From: Mycetohabitans rhizoxinica HKI 454
Lineage (GTDB): Bacteria > Pseudomonadota > Gammaproteobacteria > Burkholderiales > Burkholderiaceae
Length of the DNA stretch: 64,000 nucleotides
Assembly: GCF_000198775.1 (NCBI RefSeq)
Contig: NC_014722.1
Location: 949,518-1,013,517, forward strand
Direction: 5' to 3'
In this document: positions 13,112-22,683 of the stretch, piece after piece
Position numbering within the stretch: position 1 is the first letter of the stretch
How the letters are laid out: each line of letters starts with the position of its first letter
The notes under the pieces: generated by a model
Seen by the model: only the letters and a program-made list of their open reading frames with translations
What the model was told of the DNA's origin: nothing
Databases searched by the model: none
Program-made: the position numbers and the translations under genes

Positions 13112-13915
13112 ATGGGACAGAAAATTCATCCGACTGGCTTCCGCCTGGCTGTCAGCCGTAACTGGGCATCGCGTTGGTACGCGAACAATACCCAGTTCGC
13201 GGGGATGCTGAAGGAAGACATCGGTGTTCGCGAATACCTGAAGAAAAAGCTGAAGAACGCGTCGGTGAGCCGCGTCGTGATCGAGCGTCCTGCAAAGAAC
13301 GCACGGCTCACGATTTTCAGCTCGCGTCCGGGCGTTGTGATCGGCAAGAAGGGCGAGGATATCGAGTTGTTGAAGACCGAACTGCAGCGCCGCATGGGCG
13401 TGCCGGTTCACGTCAACATCGAGGAAGTCCGGAAGCCGGAAACCGATGCGCAACTGATCGCCGATTCGATTACACAGCAGCTCGAGCGCCGGATCATGTT
13501 CCGTCGCGCGATGAAGCGCGCAATGCAAAATGCGATGCGTTTGGGTGCGCAGGGCATCAAGATCATGAGCGCGGGTCGTCTGAACGGCATCGAAATCGCA
13601 CGGACTGAATGGTACCGTGAAGGCCGTGTGCCACTGCACACGCTGCGCGCCGACATCGATTATGCGACGTCGGAAGCGAAGACGACGTACGGCATTATCG
13701 GCGTCAAAGTGTGGGTCTACAAAGGCGATACACTTGGCCGCAACGATATGCCGGTCGCCGAAGAGCCGGTGGAAGACAAGCGCGCACGCCGCAATGCCCG
13801 TCCGGGCGATCGTCGCCCGCGCCGTGATGGCGAAGGCGGTGCACCGGGCGCACGTCGGGGCGGTCCGCGCCGTAGTGGTGCCGGCGCTGGCGGCGACGCG
13901 AAGAGTGGAGAATAA
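13112..13915 (+). CDS. rpsC: 30S ribosomal protein S3
   Basis: 267 residues, about 34 longer than the Escherichia coli protein. The KH domain ([14 protein letters not shown]) and C-terminal core are standard. The extra residues form a low-complexity Arg/Gly/Ala tail (about 225-267: repeated RR, GG and [15 protein letters not shown] runs), an extension I recall from Burkholderiales S3 proteins. S3 sits at the mRNA entry channel. Confidence 0.97.
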   Translation: MGQKIHPTGFRLAVSRNWASRWYANNTQFAGMLKEDIGVREYLKKKLKNASVSRVVIERPAKNARLTIFSSRPGVVIGKKGEDIELLKTELQRRMGVPVHVNIEEVRKPETDAQLIADSITQQLERRIMFRRAMKRAMQNAMRLGAQGIKIMSAGRLNGIEIARTEWYREGRVPLHTLRADIDYATSEAKTTYGIIGVKVWVYKGDTLGRNDMPVAEEPVEDKRARRNARPGDRRPRRDGEGGAPGARRGGPRRSGAGAGGDAKSGE

Positions 13916-13917
13916 CC

Positions 13918-14334
13918 ATGCTGCAACCGAAACGCAGAAAGTACCGCAAAGAGCAAAAAGGTCGTAACACTGGCGTCGCAACGCGTGGTAACGCGGTGTC
14001 GTTCGGTGAATTCGGCTTGAAAGCGGTCGGGCGCGGCCGTTTAACCGCGCGTCAGATCGAATCCGCGCGGCGAGCGATGACCCGTCACATCAAGCGTGGC
14101 GGCCGCATCTGGATTCGCATCTTCCCGGACAAGCCGATTTCGCAAAAGCCGGCTGAAGTACGGATGGGTAACGGTAAAGGTAACCCTGAGTACTACGTCG
14201 CTGAGATCCAGCCCGGCAAGATGCTGTATGAAATGGATGGCGTTAACGAAGAGCTGGCGCGTGAGGCGTTCCGTCTGGCAGCGGCGAAGTTGCCGCTGAA
14301 GACGATGTTCGTCGCCCGCCAGATCGGCGCCTAA
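13918..14334 (+). CDS. rplP: 50S ribosomal protein L16
   Basis: 138 residues, [17 protein letters not shown] start. The conserved Arg in [16 protein letters not shown], beta-hydroxylated in some bacteria, is present near residue 81. L16 helps accommodate A-site tRNA. Two bases separate it from the rpsC stop. Confidence 0.97.
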   Translation: MLQPKRRKYRKEQKGRNTGVATRGNAVSFGEFGLKAVGRGRLTARQIESARRAMTRHIKRGGRIWIRIFPDKPISQKPAEVRMGNGKGNPEYYVAEIQPGKMLYEMDGVNEELAREAFRLAAAKLPLKTMFVARQIGA

Positions 14335-14345
14335 GGAGTCAAGCG

Positions 14346-14540
14346 ATGAAAGCTTCCGAACTTCGCGACAAGGATCAGGCCGCGCTCAACAAGGAGCTGT
14401 CGGACCTGCTGAAAGCCCAATTCGGTCTGCGCATGCAGCTCGCGACCCAACAGCTGCAGAACACCAGCCAGCTGAAGAAGGTCCGCCGCGACATCGCGCG
14501 TGTGCGTACCGTGTTGACTGAAAAGGCGAACCAGAAATGA
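14346..14540 (+). CDS. rpmC: 50S ribosomal protein L29
   Basis: 64 residues, helical, [23 protein letters not shown] start and the typical [14 protein letters not shown] end. L29 lies at the exit site beside L23. The stop overlaps the start of rpsQ (ATGA). Confidence 0.97.
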   Translation: MKASELRDKDQAALNKELSDLLKAQFGLRMQLATQQLQNTSQLKKVRRDIARVRTVLTEKANQK

Positions 14541-14809
14541 ACGATAGCGTTAAAACCTCGCTTAAGCGGACGCTGGTCGGCAAGGTCGTCAGCAATAAGA
14601 TGGACAAGACCGTGACCGTGCTCGTCGAGCATCGCGTCAAGCACCCGATCTACGGCAAGTACGTTGTGCGCTCGAAGAAGTATCACGCGCACGACGAGGC
14701 GAACACATACAACGAGGGTGACCTCGTGGAGATCCAGGAAAATCGTCCGATTTCGAAGACGAAGGCCTGGACCGTGTCTCGCCTGGTTGAAGCGGCACGC
14801 ATCATCTGA
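14537..14809 (+). CDS. rpsQ: 30S ribosomal protein S17
   Basis: 90 residues, with [33 protein letters not shown], the canonical OB-fold S17 core. Start ATG overlaps the rpmC stop, indicating coupling. Last gene before the 298-base gap that carries the rplN promoter, so it ends the S10 operon. Confidence 0.97.
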   Translation: MNDSVKTSLKRTLVGKVVSNKMDKTVTVLVEHRVKHPIYGKYVVRSKKYHAHDEANTYNEGDLVEIQENRPISKTKAWTVSRLVEAARII

Positions 14810-14849
14810 GCGAAGGTGGCGTGAGCCACCGCAGTATCGCAATAAGTCG

Positions 14850-14886
14850 TTGCAAGTCCGGGATTATTTGTTATAATCTCGGACTT
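14850..14886 (+). promoter_or_regulatory. spc operon promoter with palindrome over the -10
   Basis: TTGCAA (14850-14855), 16-base spacer and perfect TATAAT (14872-14877). AAGTCCGGGATTAT (14854-14867) and ATAATCTCGGACTT (14873-14886) form a 14-base inverted repeat with one mismatch and a 5-base centre, so the -10 lies across the right arm. The leader to rplN is about 225 bases and holds no gene. This is the second promoter of this build in the ribosomal cluster (compare 9903-9943). Confidence 0.65.
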
Positions 14887-15107
14887 CCCTCATATAAGGG
14901 GTGCCCCGTCGCGGGTAAGTGGTGGGGCTGAGCTGGCCAGTGCGCGTGTGGGTGGCTGTCATCCGCGCCGCAGGATTCACCGATTGCGATGGCGGGTTTC
15001 GTCTGCCGTCGCTGCTGTTCTAACCCAAGCAGCCGAGCGGCTGACGGGACCAAGACTGACCGGCCGCGCCATGGTGGCGTGCCGGATTAAGTTGGGAAAG
15101 ATAAACC

Positions 15108-15476
15108 ATGATCCAGACCGAAACTCGGCTTGAAGTAGCCGACAACACGGGTGCACGCGAAGTGTTGTGCATCAAGGTGCTCGGCGGCTCGAAGCGTCGT
15201 TACGCGAGCATTGGCGACATCATCAAGGTGAGCGTCAAGGAAGCCACGCCGCGTGGGCGCGTCAAGAAGGGCGAAATCTACAACGCCGTGGTGGTCCGTA
15301 CCGCCAAAGGCGTGCGTCGCCAGGACGGCTCGCTGATCAAGTTCGACGGCAATGCCGCCGTGCTTCTGAACAACAAGCTTGAGCCGATCGGTACGCGCAT
15401 TTTCGGGCCGGTCACGCGTGAATTGCGTAGCGAACGTTTCATGAAGATCGTTTCGCTCGCGCCGGAAGTGCTGTAA
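15108..15476 (+). CDS. rplN: 50S ribosomal protein L14
   Basis: 122 residues, [27 protein letters not shown] start. L14 binds RsfS and forms an intersubunit bridge. First gene of the spc operon behind the TATAAT promoter at 14850-14877; GGGAAAG is the ribosome site. Confidence 0.97.
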   Translation: MIQTETRLEVADNTGAREVLCIKVLGGSKRRYASIGDIIKVSVKEATPRGRVKKGEIYNAVVVRTAKGVRRQDGSLIKFDGNAAVLLNNKLEPIGTRIFGPVTRELRSERFMKIVSLAPEVL

Positions 15477-15485
15477 GGAGTCGCG

Positions 15486-15794
15486 ATGAACAAGATTCGC
15501 AAGGGTGACGAAATCATCGTCATCGCAGGCAAGGACAAGGGCAAGCGCGGTACCGTGCTGGCGGTTGCGGGCGATCGTGTGACGGTTGAAGGTATCAATC
15601 TCGTGAAGAAGCACGTGAAGCCGAACCCGATGAAGGGCACGACCGGCGGTGTGGAAAGCAAGTCGATGCCGTTGCACATCTCCAACGTCGCGTTGGTCGA
15701 TGCGAACGGCCGTGCATCGCGAGTGGGCATCAAGGTCGAGGAGGGCAAGAAGGTGCGCTTCCTGAAGACCACCGGTGCTGTGCTGAGCGCCTGA
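15486..15794 (+). CDS. rplX: 50S ribosomal protein L24
   Basis: 102 residues with the N-terminal KOW motif ([19 protein letters not shown]). L24 is an early 50S assembly protein. AAGGAG lies 4 bases or so ahead of ATG 15486. Confidence 0.97.
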   Translation: MNKIRKGDEIIVIAGKDKGKRGTVLAVAGDRVTVEGINLVKKHVKPNPMKGTTGGVESKSMPLHISNVALVDANGRASRVGIKVEEGKKVRFLKTTGAVLSA

Positions 15795-15808
15795 GTCGGG
15801 AGTCGAAA

Positions 15809-16348
15809 ATGGCACGTTTGCAGCAGGTTTACAAAGAGAAGATTGTTCCCGAACTGACGCAAAAGTTCGGCTACAAGTCCGTGATGGAAGTGCCGCGCAT
15901 CACCAAGATCACGTTGAATATGGGTCTTGGCGAGGCGGTCGCTGACAAGAAGATCATCGACAATGCGGTGGGTGATCTAACGAAGATCGCCGGTCAAAAG
16001 CCGGTCGTGACGAAGGCGCGTAAGGCGATCGCGGGCTTCAAGATCCGCCAAGGCTATCCGATTGGCGCGATGGTCACGCTGCGTGGTCGCGCGATGTATG
16101 AGTTCCTGGATCGCTTCGTGACGATCGCGCTGCCTCGGGTGCGCGATTTCCGCGGCATCTCGGGCCGGGCATTCGATGGCCGCGGCAACTACAACATCGG
16201 GGTGAAGGAGCAGATCATTTTCCCCGAAATCGATTACGACAAGATCGACGCGCTGCGTGGGCTGAATATCAGCATCACGACGACTGCGAAGACCGACGAA
16301 GAAGCGAAGGCACTGCTCGCCAGCTTCAAGTTCCCGTTCAGAAACTGA
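15809..16348 (+). CDS. rplE: 50S ribosomal protein L5
   Basis: 179 residues, [30 protein letters not shown] start. Binds 5S rRNA with L18 and contacts the P-site tRNA. Full length, in the standard spc order. Confidence 0.97.
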   Translation: MARLQQVYKEKIVPELTQKFGYKSVMEVPRITKITLNMGLGEAVADKKIIDNAVGDLTKIAGQKPVVTKARKAIAGFKIRQGYPIGAMVTLRGRAMYEFLDRFVTIALPRVRDFRGISGRAFDGRGNYNIGVKEQIIFPEIDYDKIDALRGLNISITTTAKTDEEAKALLASFKFPFRN

Positions 16349-16355
16349 GGTTACC

Positions 16356-16661
16356 GTGGCTAAACTGGCACTGATCGAACGTGAAAAGAAGCGTGCTCGT
16401 CTCGCAGCGAAGTATGCGCCAAAGCGCGCGGCGCTGAAGGCGATCATTGACGATACGAGCAAGTCCGACGAAGAGCGCTACGAAGCGCGCCTGAAGCTGC
16501 AGCAACTGCCGCGCAACGCGAACCCGACCCGCAAGCGCAATCGCTGCGCGATCACCGGGCGTCCGCGTGGCACGTTCCGCAAATTTGGCTTGGCGCGCGG
16601 CAAGATTCGCGAAATCGCATTCCGCGGCGAGATTCCCGGCCTGACGAAGGCGAGCTGGTAA
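16356..16661 (+). CDS. rpsN: 30S ribosomal protein S14
   Basis: 101 residues with GTG start at 16356 giving [16 protein letters not shown]. This is the long, zinc-free S14 type (C- form): the region that carries CxxC pairs in the short form here reads [20 protein letters not shown] with a single cysteine. The ribosome site is weak (GAGG over the rplE stop), so translation is probably coupled to rplE. Confidence 0.97.
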   Translation: MAKLALIEREKKRARLAAKYAPKRAALKAIIDDTSKSDEERYEARLKLQQLPRNANPTRKRNRCAITGRPRGTFRKFGLARGKIREIAFRGEIPGLTKASW

Positions 16662-16673
16662 GGAGCAACATAA

Positions 16674-17069
16674 ATGAGCATGAGTGATCCTATCGCCGAT
16701 ATGCTGACTCGCATCCGCAACGCGCAGATGGTCGAGAAGGCTGCGGTGACGATGCCCTCGTCGAAAGTGAAGGTCGCAATCGCGCAGGTCCTGAAGGACG
16801 AAGGCTATATTGACGACTTCGCCGTGAAGGCCCACGGCCCGAAGGCGGAACTGAACATTGCGCTGAAGTACCACGCCGGCCGGCCGGTCATCGAGCGTCT
16901 GGAGCGTGTGTCCAAGCCCGGGTTGCGTGTGTATCGCGGTCGCAACGACATCCCGCAGGTCATGAATGGCCTTGGCGTCGCCATCGTGTCCACGCCCAAG
17001 GGTGTCATGACCGATCGCAAAGCGCGCGCCACGGGTGTGGGCGGCGAAGTCATTTGCTACGTCGCGTAA
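16674..17069 (+). CDS. rpsH: 30S ribosomal protein S8
   Basis: 131 residues, [19 protein letters not shown] start; ATG 16674 matches the usual MSM N-terminus. S8 binds helix 21 of 16S rRNA and in Escherichia coli represses the spc operon. Complete, ending in [14 protein letters not shown]. Confidence 0.97.
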   Translation: MSMSDPIADMLTRIRNAQMVEKAAVTMPSSKVKVAIAQVLKDEGYIDDFAVKAHGPKAELNIALKYHAGRPVIERLERVSKPGLRVYRGRNDIPQVMNGLGVAIVSTPKGVMTDRKARATGVGGEVICYVA

Positions 17070-17090
17070 AGCCCGACAGGAGAGTGAAAC

Positions 17091-17628
17091 ATGTCTCGAG
17101 TAGGTAAGAGCCCGATTCCTCTGCCCAACGGTGCTGAGGTGACGCTGGGCGATACGCAGATTACGCTGAAGGGGCCGTTGGGCACGATTTCTCAGGCGCT
17201 GAACCCGCTTGTGAAGGTGATCAACGACAACGGCGAACTGAAGTTCCAACCCGGCCGATGAATCGCGCGAGGCGACTGCGCTGTCTGGCACGATGCGCGC
17301 GCTCGTTGCGAACATGGTGAACGGCGTGACGAAAGGGCTTCGAGCGCAAGCTCACGCTGGTCGGCGTTGGTTACCGTGCGCAGGCGCAAGGCGACAAACT
17401 GAATCTGTCGCTGGGCTTCTCGCATCCGGTCGGTGCATCAGATGCCGGAAGGTGTGAAGGGCGGAAACGCCGTCGCAAACGGAAATCGTCATCAAGGGGA
17501 TCGACAAGCAGAAGGTCGGCCAGGTTGCCGCCGAAGTGCGCGGTTACCGTCCGCCTGAGCCCTACAAGGGCAAAGGTGTGCGCTACGCCGACGAAGTCGT
17601 GATCCTCAAGGAAACGAAGAAGAAGTAA
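17091..17628 (+). pseudogene. rplF: 50S ribosomal protein L6, four apparent frameshifts (probable sequence errors)
   Basis: The gene starts normally ([17 protein letters not shown]) and ends normally ([18 protein letters not shown] then TAA 17626-17628), but the frame is lost four times, each time by one extra base in a G or C run: CCC 17250-17252, GGG 17335-17337, GG 17432-17433 and GGG 17459-17461. As written it stops at TGA 17259-17261 after 56 residues. Removing one base at each site gives an uninterrupted 177-residue L6, the normal length, with both the [15 protein letters not shown] and [14 protein letters not shown] segments. L6 is needed for 50S assembly, the rest of the operon is intact and the surviving codons look unmutated, so assembly error is far more likely than a true pseudogene. 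Confidence 0.9.
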
Positions 17629-17640
17629 AGGTGCGCAATC

Positions 17641-18006
17641 ATGGATAAGACTCAATCTCGCCTGCGCCGTGCTCGTCAAACGCGTATCAAGATCGCTGAG
17701 CTGCAGGTTGCGCGTCTGGCCGTGCACCGCACCAACCAGCATATCTACGCGCAGGTGTTCTCGCCGTGTGGTACGAAGGTGGTGGCGAGCGCATCGACCG
17801 TTGAGGTCGAGGTGCGCCAGCAACTGGCCGACAAGTCGGGCAAGGGCGGTAATGTCGCCGCGGCTCAGCTGATCGGCAAGCGTATCGCCGAGAAGGCCAA
17901 GGCTGCCGGTATCGAATCCGTCGCCTTCGACCGCTCGGGCTTCCGCTATCATGGCCGCGTCAAGGCGCTTGCCGATGCCGCGCGTGAAGCCGGGCTCAAG
18001 TTCTAA
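17641..18006 (+). CDS. rplR: 50S ribosomal protein L18
   Basis: 121 residues, [22 protein letters not shown] start and the [27 protein letters not shown] end. Binds 5S rRNA. Directly follows rplF by 12 bases and is itself intact. Confidence 0.97.
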   Translation: MDKTQSRLRRARQTRIKIAELQVARLAVHRTNQHIYAQVFSPCGTKVVASASTVEVEVRQQLADKSGKGGNVAAAQLIGKRIAEKAKAAGIESVAFDRSGFRYHGRVKALADAAREAGLKF

Positions 18007-18021
18007 GGATAGGGATTCGTC

Positions 18022-18540
18022 ATGGCAAAGATGCAAGCGAAGGTTCAGGCCGACGAACGCGACGATGGCCTGCGCGAAAAGATGATCTCGGTCAATCGTG
18101 TGACCAAGGTCGTGAAGGGTGGCCGGATTCTCGGTTTCGCCGCGCTGACGGTGGTTGGCGACGGGGATGGCCGGGTTGGTATGGGCAAGGGCAAGGCCAA
18201 GGAAGTACCGGTCGCCGTCCAAAAGGCGATGGAGCAGGCTCGCCGCAACATGTTCAAGGTGCCGCTGAAGAACGGCACGCTGCAGCATGAGGCGCACGGC
18301 AAGCACGGTGCGTCGCAGGTGTTGCTCGCACCGGCCAAGCAAGGTACCGGCGTGATTGCCGGCGGCCCGATGCGTGCGGTGTTCGAGGTGATGGGCGTGA
18401 CGAACGTTGTGGCGAAAAGCCACGGTTCGACGAACCCATACAACCTCGTTCGCGCCACGCTCAACGGTCTGCGTCGCCAGTCCACGCCAGCCGATATTGC
18501 GGCTAAGCGCGGCAAGAGCGTCGAAGAAATTTTGGGTTAA
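18022..18540 (+). CDS. rpsE: 30S ribosomal protein S5
   Basis: 172 residues with the double-stranded RNA-binding N-terminal half ([40 protein letters not shown]) intact. S5 lies at the mRNA entry and influences decoding accuracy; no deletion in the spectinomycin loop is seen. AAGGAT precedes the start. Confidence 0.97.
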   Translation: MAKMQAKVQADERDDGLREKMISVNRVTKVVKGGRILGFAALTVVGDGDGRVGMGKGKAKEVPVAVQKAMEQARRNMFKVPLKNGTLQHEAHGKHGASQVLLAPAKQGTGVIAGGPMRAVFEVMGVTNVVAKSHGSTNPYNLVRATLNGLRRQSTPADIAAKRGKSVEEILG

Positions 18541-18555
18541 GGCGGGGTGGTCACC

Positions 18556-18738
18556 ATGTCTGGAAAAACTGTCAAGGTCCAGCTCGTCAAGAGCCTGATC
18601 GGTACCCGCGACACACATCGCGCGACGGTGCGCGGCCTCGGCCTGCGTCGCCTAAACTCGGTGAGCGAATTGCAGGACACGCCGGCGGTGCGCGGCATGA
18701 TCAACAAGGTTTCGTACCTCGTCAAGGTCATCGGCTAA
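18556..18738 (+). CDS. rpmD: 50S ribosomal protein L30
   Basis: 60 residues from ATG 18556, giving [30 protein letters not shown]. An in-frame GTG at 18547 would add three residues without family support. Standard position between rpsE and rplO. Confidence 0.96.
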   Translation: MSGKTVKVQLVKSLIGTRDTHRATVRGLGLRRLNSVSELQDTPAVRGMINKVSYLVKVIG

Positions 18739-18764
18739 GCGCGACACGAGCTTAAGGAGTGAAG

Positions 18765-19199
18765 ATGGAACTGAACAACCTGAAGCCGGCTGCAGGCTCG
18801 AAGCACGCAAAGCGTCGCGTCGGTCGTGGCATCGGCTCCGGCCTGGGCAAGACGGCGGGCCGTGGTCACAAGGGTCAGAAGTCGCGTTCGGGCGGCTTCC
18901 ATAAGGTGGGCTTCGAAGGCGGTCAAATGCCGTTGCAGCGCCGCTTGCCCAAGCGCGGATTCACGTCGCTGACGAAGGAGTTCGTTGGTGAAGTGCGTCT
19001 GGGCGACCTGGAGAAGCTGCCGGTCGACGAAATCGATCTGCTGGCGCTGAAGCAAGCGGGCCTCGTGGGTGAGCTGATCAAGAGCGCGAAGATCATTGCG
19101 ACCGGCGAGATCAAGCGCAAGGTCACGATCAAGGGGTTGGGTGCCACGAAGGGCGCGCGCACTGCGATCGAAGCTGCGGGCGGTTCGTTTGCTGAGTAA
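18765..19199 (+). CDS. rplO: 50S ribosomal protein L15
   Basis: 144 residues. ATG 18765 follows AAGGAGTG at a normal distance; the GTG at 18759 overlaps that site and is rejected. The Gly-rich N-terminal region ([25 protein letters not shown]) and the folded C-terminal half are intact. Confidence 0.97.
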   Translation: MELNNLKPAAGSKHAKRRVGRGIGSGLGKTAGRGHKGQKSRSGGFHKVGFEGGQMPLQRRLPKRGFTSLTKEFVGEVRLGDLEKLPVDEIDLLALKQAGLVGELIKSAKIIATGEIKRKVTIKGLGATKGARTAIEAAGGSFAE

Positions 19200-19243
19200 G
19201 TCGTTGCAGACGCAGTCACTCGGATTTGCTACGGAGAAGGTTC

Positions 19244-20578
19244 TTGGCTAACAGCCCGACTTTCGCAAAGACTGGACGCAGTGGGCCGAAGTACGGCGAT
19301 CTGCGCCGGCGGCTGGTCTTCCTGCTGCTGGCGTTGATCGTCTACCGGATCGGCGCGCATATCCCGGTGCCGGGAATCGATCCTGACCAACTGGCCAAGC
19401 TGTTCCAAAGCCAGTCCGGCGGCATCCTGGCCATGTTCAACATGTTCTCGGGTGGCGCGCTGTCGCGGTTTACGGTGTTTGCGCTGGGGATCATGCCGTA
19501 CATCTCGGCATCGATCATCATGCAGCTGCTCGCGATCGTGTCCCCGCAGTTGGAAGCGCTGAAGAAGGAAGGGCAGGCGGGTCAGCGCAGGATCACCCAG
19601 TACACGCGCTACTTCACGGTGGCGCTGGCGACGTTCCAGGCGTTCAGTATCGCGGTTGCGCTTGAGAATCAGCCCAACCTGGTGATCGATCCGGGCATGA
19701 TGTTCCGGCTCACGACGGTAGTGACGCTGGTGACCGGCACGATGTTCCTGATGTGGCTCGGCGAGCAGATCACCGAGCGCGGCTTGGGCAACGGGATTTC
19801 GATCATTATCTTCGGTGGTATCGCGGCGGGTTTCCCGAACGCGATCGGCGGGTTGTTCGAGCTGGTGCGCACGGGCTCGATGAGCATCATCTCGGCGATT
19901 ATCATCGTCGTGCTGATTGCCGCGGTCACGTATTTGGTCGTGTTTATCGAACGGGGGCAACGCAAGATCCTTGTGAACTATGCGAAGCGCCAAGTCGGTA
20001 ACAAGATCTATGGTGGTCAGTCGTCGCACCTGCCACTGAAGCTGAACATGTCGGGTGTGATTCCGCCGATTTTCGCGTCGTCGATCATTCTGCTGCCGGC
20101 GACGATCGCGAACTGGGTCAGCTCCGGTGCAAATATGCGTTGGCTGCATGACCTAGCGTCGACGTTGGCGCCGGGGCAACCGGTGTACGTGATGTTGTAC
20201 GCGTTGGCGATTGTTTTCTTCTGCTTCTTCTACACTGCGTTAGTGTTCAATAGCAAGGAAACGGCCGACAACCTGAAGAAAAGCGGTGCCTTTGTTCCGG
20301 GGATTCGCCCGGGTGAGCAGACTGCGCGTTACATCGACAAGATTCTCACGCGTCTGACGCTAGCCGGTGCGGTCTATATCGTATTCGTGTGCCTCTTGCC
20401 CGAATTCCTGGTACTGCGCTGGAACGTGCCGTTCTACTTCGGCGGCACTTCGCTGCTGATCATTGTCGTCGTGACGATGGACTTCATGGCGCAGGTCCAG
20501 TCGTACGTTATGTCGCAACAGTATGAATCGCTGCTCAAGAAAGCCAATTTCAAGGGCGGCAACCTCCCGATGCGTTGA
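19244..20578 (+). CDS. secY: Preprotein translocase subunit SecY
   Basis: 444 residues, the channel subunit of SecYEG in the inner membrane, with ten predicted membrane segments. TTG 19244 is chosen as start: GGAGAAGG lies upstream and the protein then begins (M)ANSPTFAK...[26 protein letters not shown], as in relatives; the open frame to 19226 has no support. The cytoplasmic loops and the [24 protein letters not shown] segment are conserved. Non-ATG starts may limit the amount made relative to the ribosomal proteins. Confidence 0.96.
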   Translation: MANSPTFAKTGRSGPKYGDLRRRLVFLLLALIVYRIGAHIPVPGIDPDQLAKLFQSQSGGILAMFNMFSGGALSRFTVFALGIMPYISASIIMQLLAIVSPQLEALKKEGQAGQRRITQYTRYFTVALATFQAFSIAVALENQPNLVIDPGMMFRLTTVVTLVTGTMFLMWLGEQITERGLGNGISIIIFGGIAAGFPNAIGGLFELVRTGSMSIISAIIIVVLIAAVTYLVVFIERGQRKILVNYAKRQVGNKIYGGQSSHLPLKLNMSGVIPPIFASSIILLPATIANWVSSGANMRWLHDLASTLAPGQPVYVMLYALAIVFFCFFYTALVFNSKETADNLKKSGAFVPGIRPGEQTARYIDKILTRLTLAGAVYIVFVCLLPEFLVLRWNVPFYFGGTSLLIIVVVTMDFMAQVQSYVMSQQYESLLKKANFKGGNLPMR

Positions 20579-20589
20579 GCACAAGGAAT

Positions 20590-20808
20590 ATGGCCAAAGA
20601 CGATGTCATTCAGATGCAAGGTGAGGTCATTGAGAACCTTCCTAATGCAACATTCCGGGTCAAACTGGAAAACGGCCATGTCGTGTTGGGACATATCTCC
20701 GGAAAGATGCGGATGCACTATATCCGGATCCTCCCGGGCGACAGGGTAACGGTGGAATTGACGCCTTACGATCTGTCTCGTGCGCGGATCGTGTTCCGGG
20801 CGAAGTGA
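20590..20808 (+). CDS. infA: Translation initiation factor IF-1
   Basis: 72 residues, [30 protein letters not shown], a single OB fold that blocks the A site during initiation. ATG 20590 follows AAGGAAT. Burkholderia often carry a second infA elsewhere. The gene sits between secY and rpmJ as in many betaproteobacteria. Confidence 0.96.
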   Translation: MAKDDVIQMQGEVIENLPNATFRVKLENGHVVLGHISGKMRMHYIRILPGDRVTVELTPYDLSRARIVFRAK

Positions 20809-20828
20809 TTGAGAAAAAGGGTAATATC

Positions 20829-20945
20829 ATGAAAGTGATGGCATCGGTTAAGTGCATTTGCCGCAATTGCAAAATCATCAAGCGCAAGGGCGTCGTGCGC
20901 GTCATTTGCAGCTCGGATCCGCGTCACAAGCAGCGCCAGGGCTAA
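20829..20945 (+). CDS. rpmJ: 50S ribosomal protein L36 (zinc-binding form)
   Basis: Short gene of 38 codons starting MKVMASVKC and ending RHKQRQG, stop TAA 20943-20945. Cys11, Cys14, Cys27 and His33 form the zinc ribbon of the C+ form of L36; Cys9 is an additional cysteine. It fills the gap between infA and rpsM exactly as expected. Confidence 0.96.
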   Translation: MKVMASVKCICRNCKIIKRKGVVRVICSSDPRHKQRQG

Positions 20946-20979
20946 GGCCACGCTTGCGCTTTTTGTTTGAGGAAAAACA

Positions 20980-21345
20980 ATGGCTCGTATCGCAGGGGTT
21001 AACATCCCCGTTCACAAGCACACCGTGATCGGCCTGCAGGCGATTCTCGGTATTGGTGCCTCGCGCGCACGGTTGATCTGTGTGGCCGCTGGCGTGGACA
21101 CTTCGAAGAAGGTCAAAGAACTGACCGACGCGGATCTCGAAAAGCTGCGCGATGAAGTCGCGAAGTTCGTCGTCGAGGGCGATTTGCGCCGCGAAGTGAC
21201 GATGAACATCAAGCGCAAGATGGACATCGGTTGCTACGAAGGCGTCCGCCATCGTAAGGGTCTGCCCATGCGCGGTCAGCGCACGCGCACGAACGCCCGT
21301 ACCCGTAAGGGTCCGCGTCGTGCAGCCCAAGCGCTGAAGAAGTAA
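20980..21345 (+). CDS. rpsM: 30S ribosomal protein S13
   Basis: 121 residues, [26 protein letters not shown] start and [24 protein letters not shown] tail. Head protein contacting P-site tRNA and L5. First gene of the alpha operon; GAGGAAAAAC is the ribosome site. Confidence 0.97.
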   Translation: MARIAGVNIPVHKHTVIGLQAILGIGASRARLICVAAGVDTSKKVKELTDADLEKLRDEVAKFVVEGDLRREVTMNIKRKMDIGCYEGVRHRKGLPMRGQRTRTNARTRKGPRRAAQALKK

Positions 21346-21373
21346 GCGGAACTGACAGTTACAGGAAAACGTA

Positions 21374-21778
21374 ATGGCTAAGGCTTCGAACAGCAGCGCG
21401 GCGCAACGCGTTCGCAAGAAGGTCAAAAAGAACGTCGCTGAGGGCGTGGTGCACGTCCATGCGTCGTTCAATAACACGATCATCACGATCACGGATCGTC
21501 AGGGCAACGCACTGGCGTGGGCGACATCGGGTGGTCAAGGGTTCAAGGGGTCGCGCAAGTCAACCCCGTTCGCTGCGCAGGTTGCCGCCGAGTCGGCCGG
21601 CCGCGTCGCGGTCGAGTATGGCGTGAAGAACCTCGAGGTCCGGATCAAGGGTCCGGGTCCGGGTCGCGAATCGGCGGTTCGCGCGCTGCACGGCCTTGGC
21701 ATTAAAATCACCTCGATTTCTGATGTGACACCGGTGCCGCACAACGGATGTCGTCCGCCGAAGCGCCGCCGCATCTGA
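21374..21778 (+). CDS. rpsK: 30S ribosomal protein S11
   Basis: 134 residues, with [43 protein letters not shown] and the C-terminal [12 protein letters not shown]. Platform protein near the E site. AGGAAAAC precedes ATG 21374. Confidence 0.97.
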   Translation: MAKASNSSAAQRVRKKVKKNVAEGVVHVHASFNNTIITITDRQGNALAWATSGGQGFKGSRKSTPFAAQVAAESAGRVAVEYGVKNLEVRIKGPGPGRESAVRALHGLGIKITSISDVTPVPHNGCRPPKRRRI

Positions 21779-21795
21779 TGCTGGCAAGTGTATTG

Positions 21796-21825
21796 GAGCC
21801 TGTTGCCGCGCACGGCAACAGGCTC
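21796..21825 (+). other. Perfect 13-bp hairpin between rpsK and rpsD
   Basis: GAGCCTGTTGCCG (21796-21808) and CGGCAACAGGCTC (21813-21825) are perfect complements with a CGCA loop. No T-run follows, so it is not an ordinary terminator. It lies 18 bases after the rpsK stop and about 100 bases before rpsD; an mRNA processing or stabilising role is possible. Confidence 0.6.
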
Positions 21826-21926
21826 GCTGCATTGAGTTTATCGACTAAGTCCACCGTTCGGCCCAAAGGGCGCGAACTAGCGCGGATCGGCCAGACCCGC
21901 GTGAATCAACGTTAAGGAATTGCAAA

Positions 21927-22550
21927 GTGGCACGCTATACCGGTCCAAAAGCAAAACTGTCCCGCCGCGAAGGCACCGATCTGTTCCTGAAGAGCGCGCG
22001 TCGCTCGCTCGCCGATAAGTGCAAGCTCGACAGCAAGCCGGGTCAGCATGGTCGTACGTCGGGCGCCCGCACGTCCGACTACGGTCTGCAACTGCGCGAA
22101 AAGCAAAAGGTGAAGCGGATCTACGGCGTGCTCGAGCGTCAGTTCCGTCGTTACTTCGCCGAAGCCGATCGCCGCAAGGGCAACACCGGCGAAACGCTGC
22201 TGCAACTGCTCGAGTCGCGTCTGGACACGGTCGTGTATCGCATGGGCTTTGGCTCGACGCGCGCTGAAGCGCGTCAGCTGGTCAGCCACAAGGCGATCAC
22301 CGTGAACGGCCAAGTGGCGAACATCCCGTCATTGCAGGTGAAAGCCGGCGACGTGGTTGCTGTGCGCGAGCAAGCGAAGAAGCAGACACGGATTCAAGAG
22401 GCGTTGTCGCTGGCCGAGCAGAACAACTTCCCGGGCTGGGTGTCGGTCGATGCGAAGAAGTTTGAAGGCACCTTCAAGCACGTGCCGGAGCGTAGCGACA
22501 TTGCCGGCGACATTAACGAAAGCCTGATTGTTGAATTGTACTCGCGCTAA
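21927..22550 (+). CDS. rpsD: 30S ribosomal protein S4
   Basis: 207 residues with GTG start (21927) and AAGGAA upstream. The [15 protein letters not shown]-terminus and the S4 RNA-binding domain ([33 protein letters not shown], about residues 94-126) are intact. Primary 16S-binding protein and, in Escherichia coli, repressor of the alpha operon. Long-form without the zinc cysteines. Confidence 0.97.
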   Translation: MARYTGPKAKLSRREGTDLFLKSARRSLADKCKLDSKPGQHGRTSGARTSDYGLQLREKQKVKRIYGVLERQFRRYFAEADRRKGNTGETLLQLLESRLDTVVYRMGFGSTRAEARQLVSHKAITVNGQVANIPSLQVKAGDVVAVREQAKKQTRIQEALSLAEQNNFPGWVSVDAKKFEGTFKHVPERSDIAGDINESLIVELYSR

Positions 22551-22561
22551 TCGTATCGACG

Positions 22562-22622
22562 GCCGAGCTGCTTGTCCGCGCGGGTGCGCCCGTGTGCGCC
22601 GGTGGCTCGGCTGTTCGTTTTT
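22562..22622 (+). other. Structured leader / terminator-like element ahead of rpoA
   Basis: GCCGAGC (22562-22568) pairs with GCTCGGC (22605-22611), enclosing an inner CGGG-TGCG-CCCG hairpin, and is followed by TGTTCGTTTTT. It could attenuate transcription between rpsD and rpoA; the interrupted T-run makes full termination doubtful. Confidence 0.4.
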
Positions 22623-22683
22623 CAGGTTGTCACCGGTCAGCCTTATCGGTGTAACGAGCCGAGGGTATTGAAAAGGAAAACCT

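Noticed and set aside
17091-17261. A genuine 56-residue truncated L6 protein
   Set aside because: The downstream sequence encodes the rest of L6 with conserved residues once single extra bases are removed, so a short functional product is implausible.
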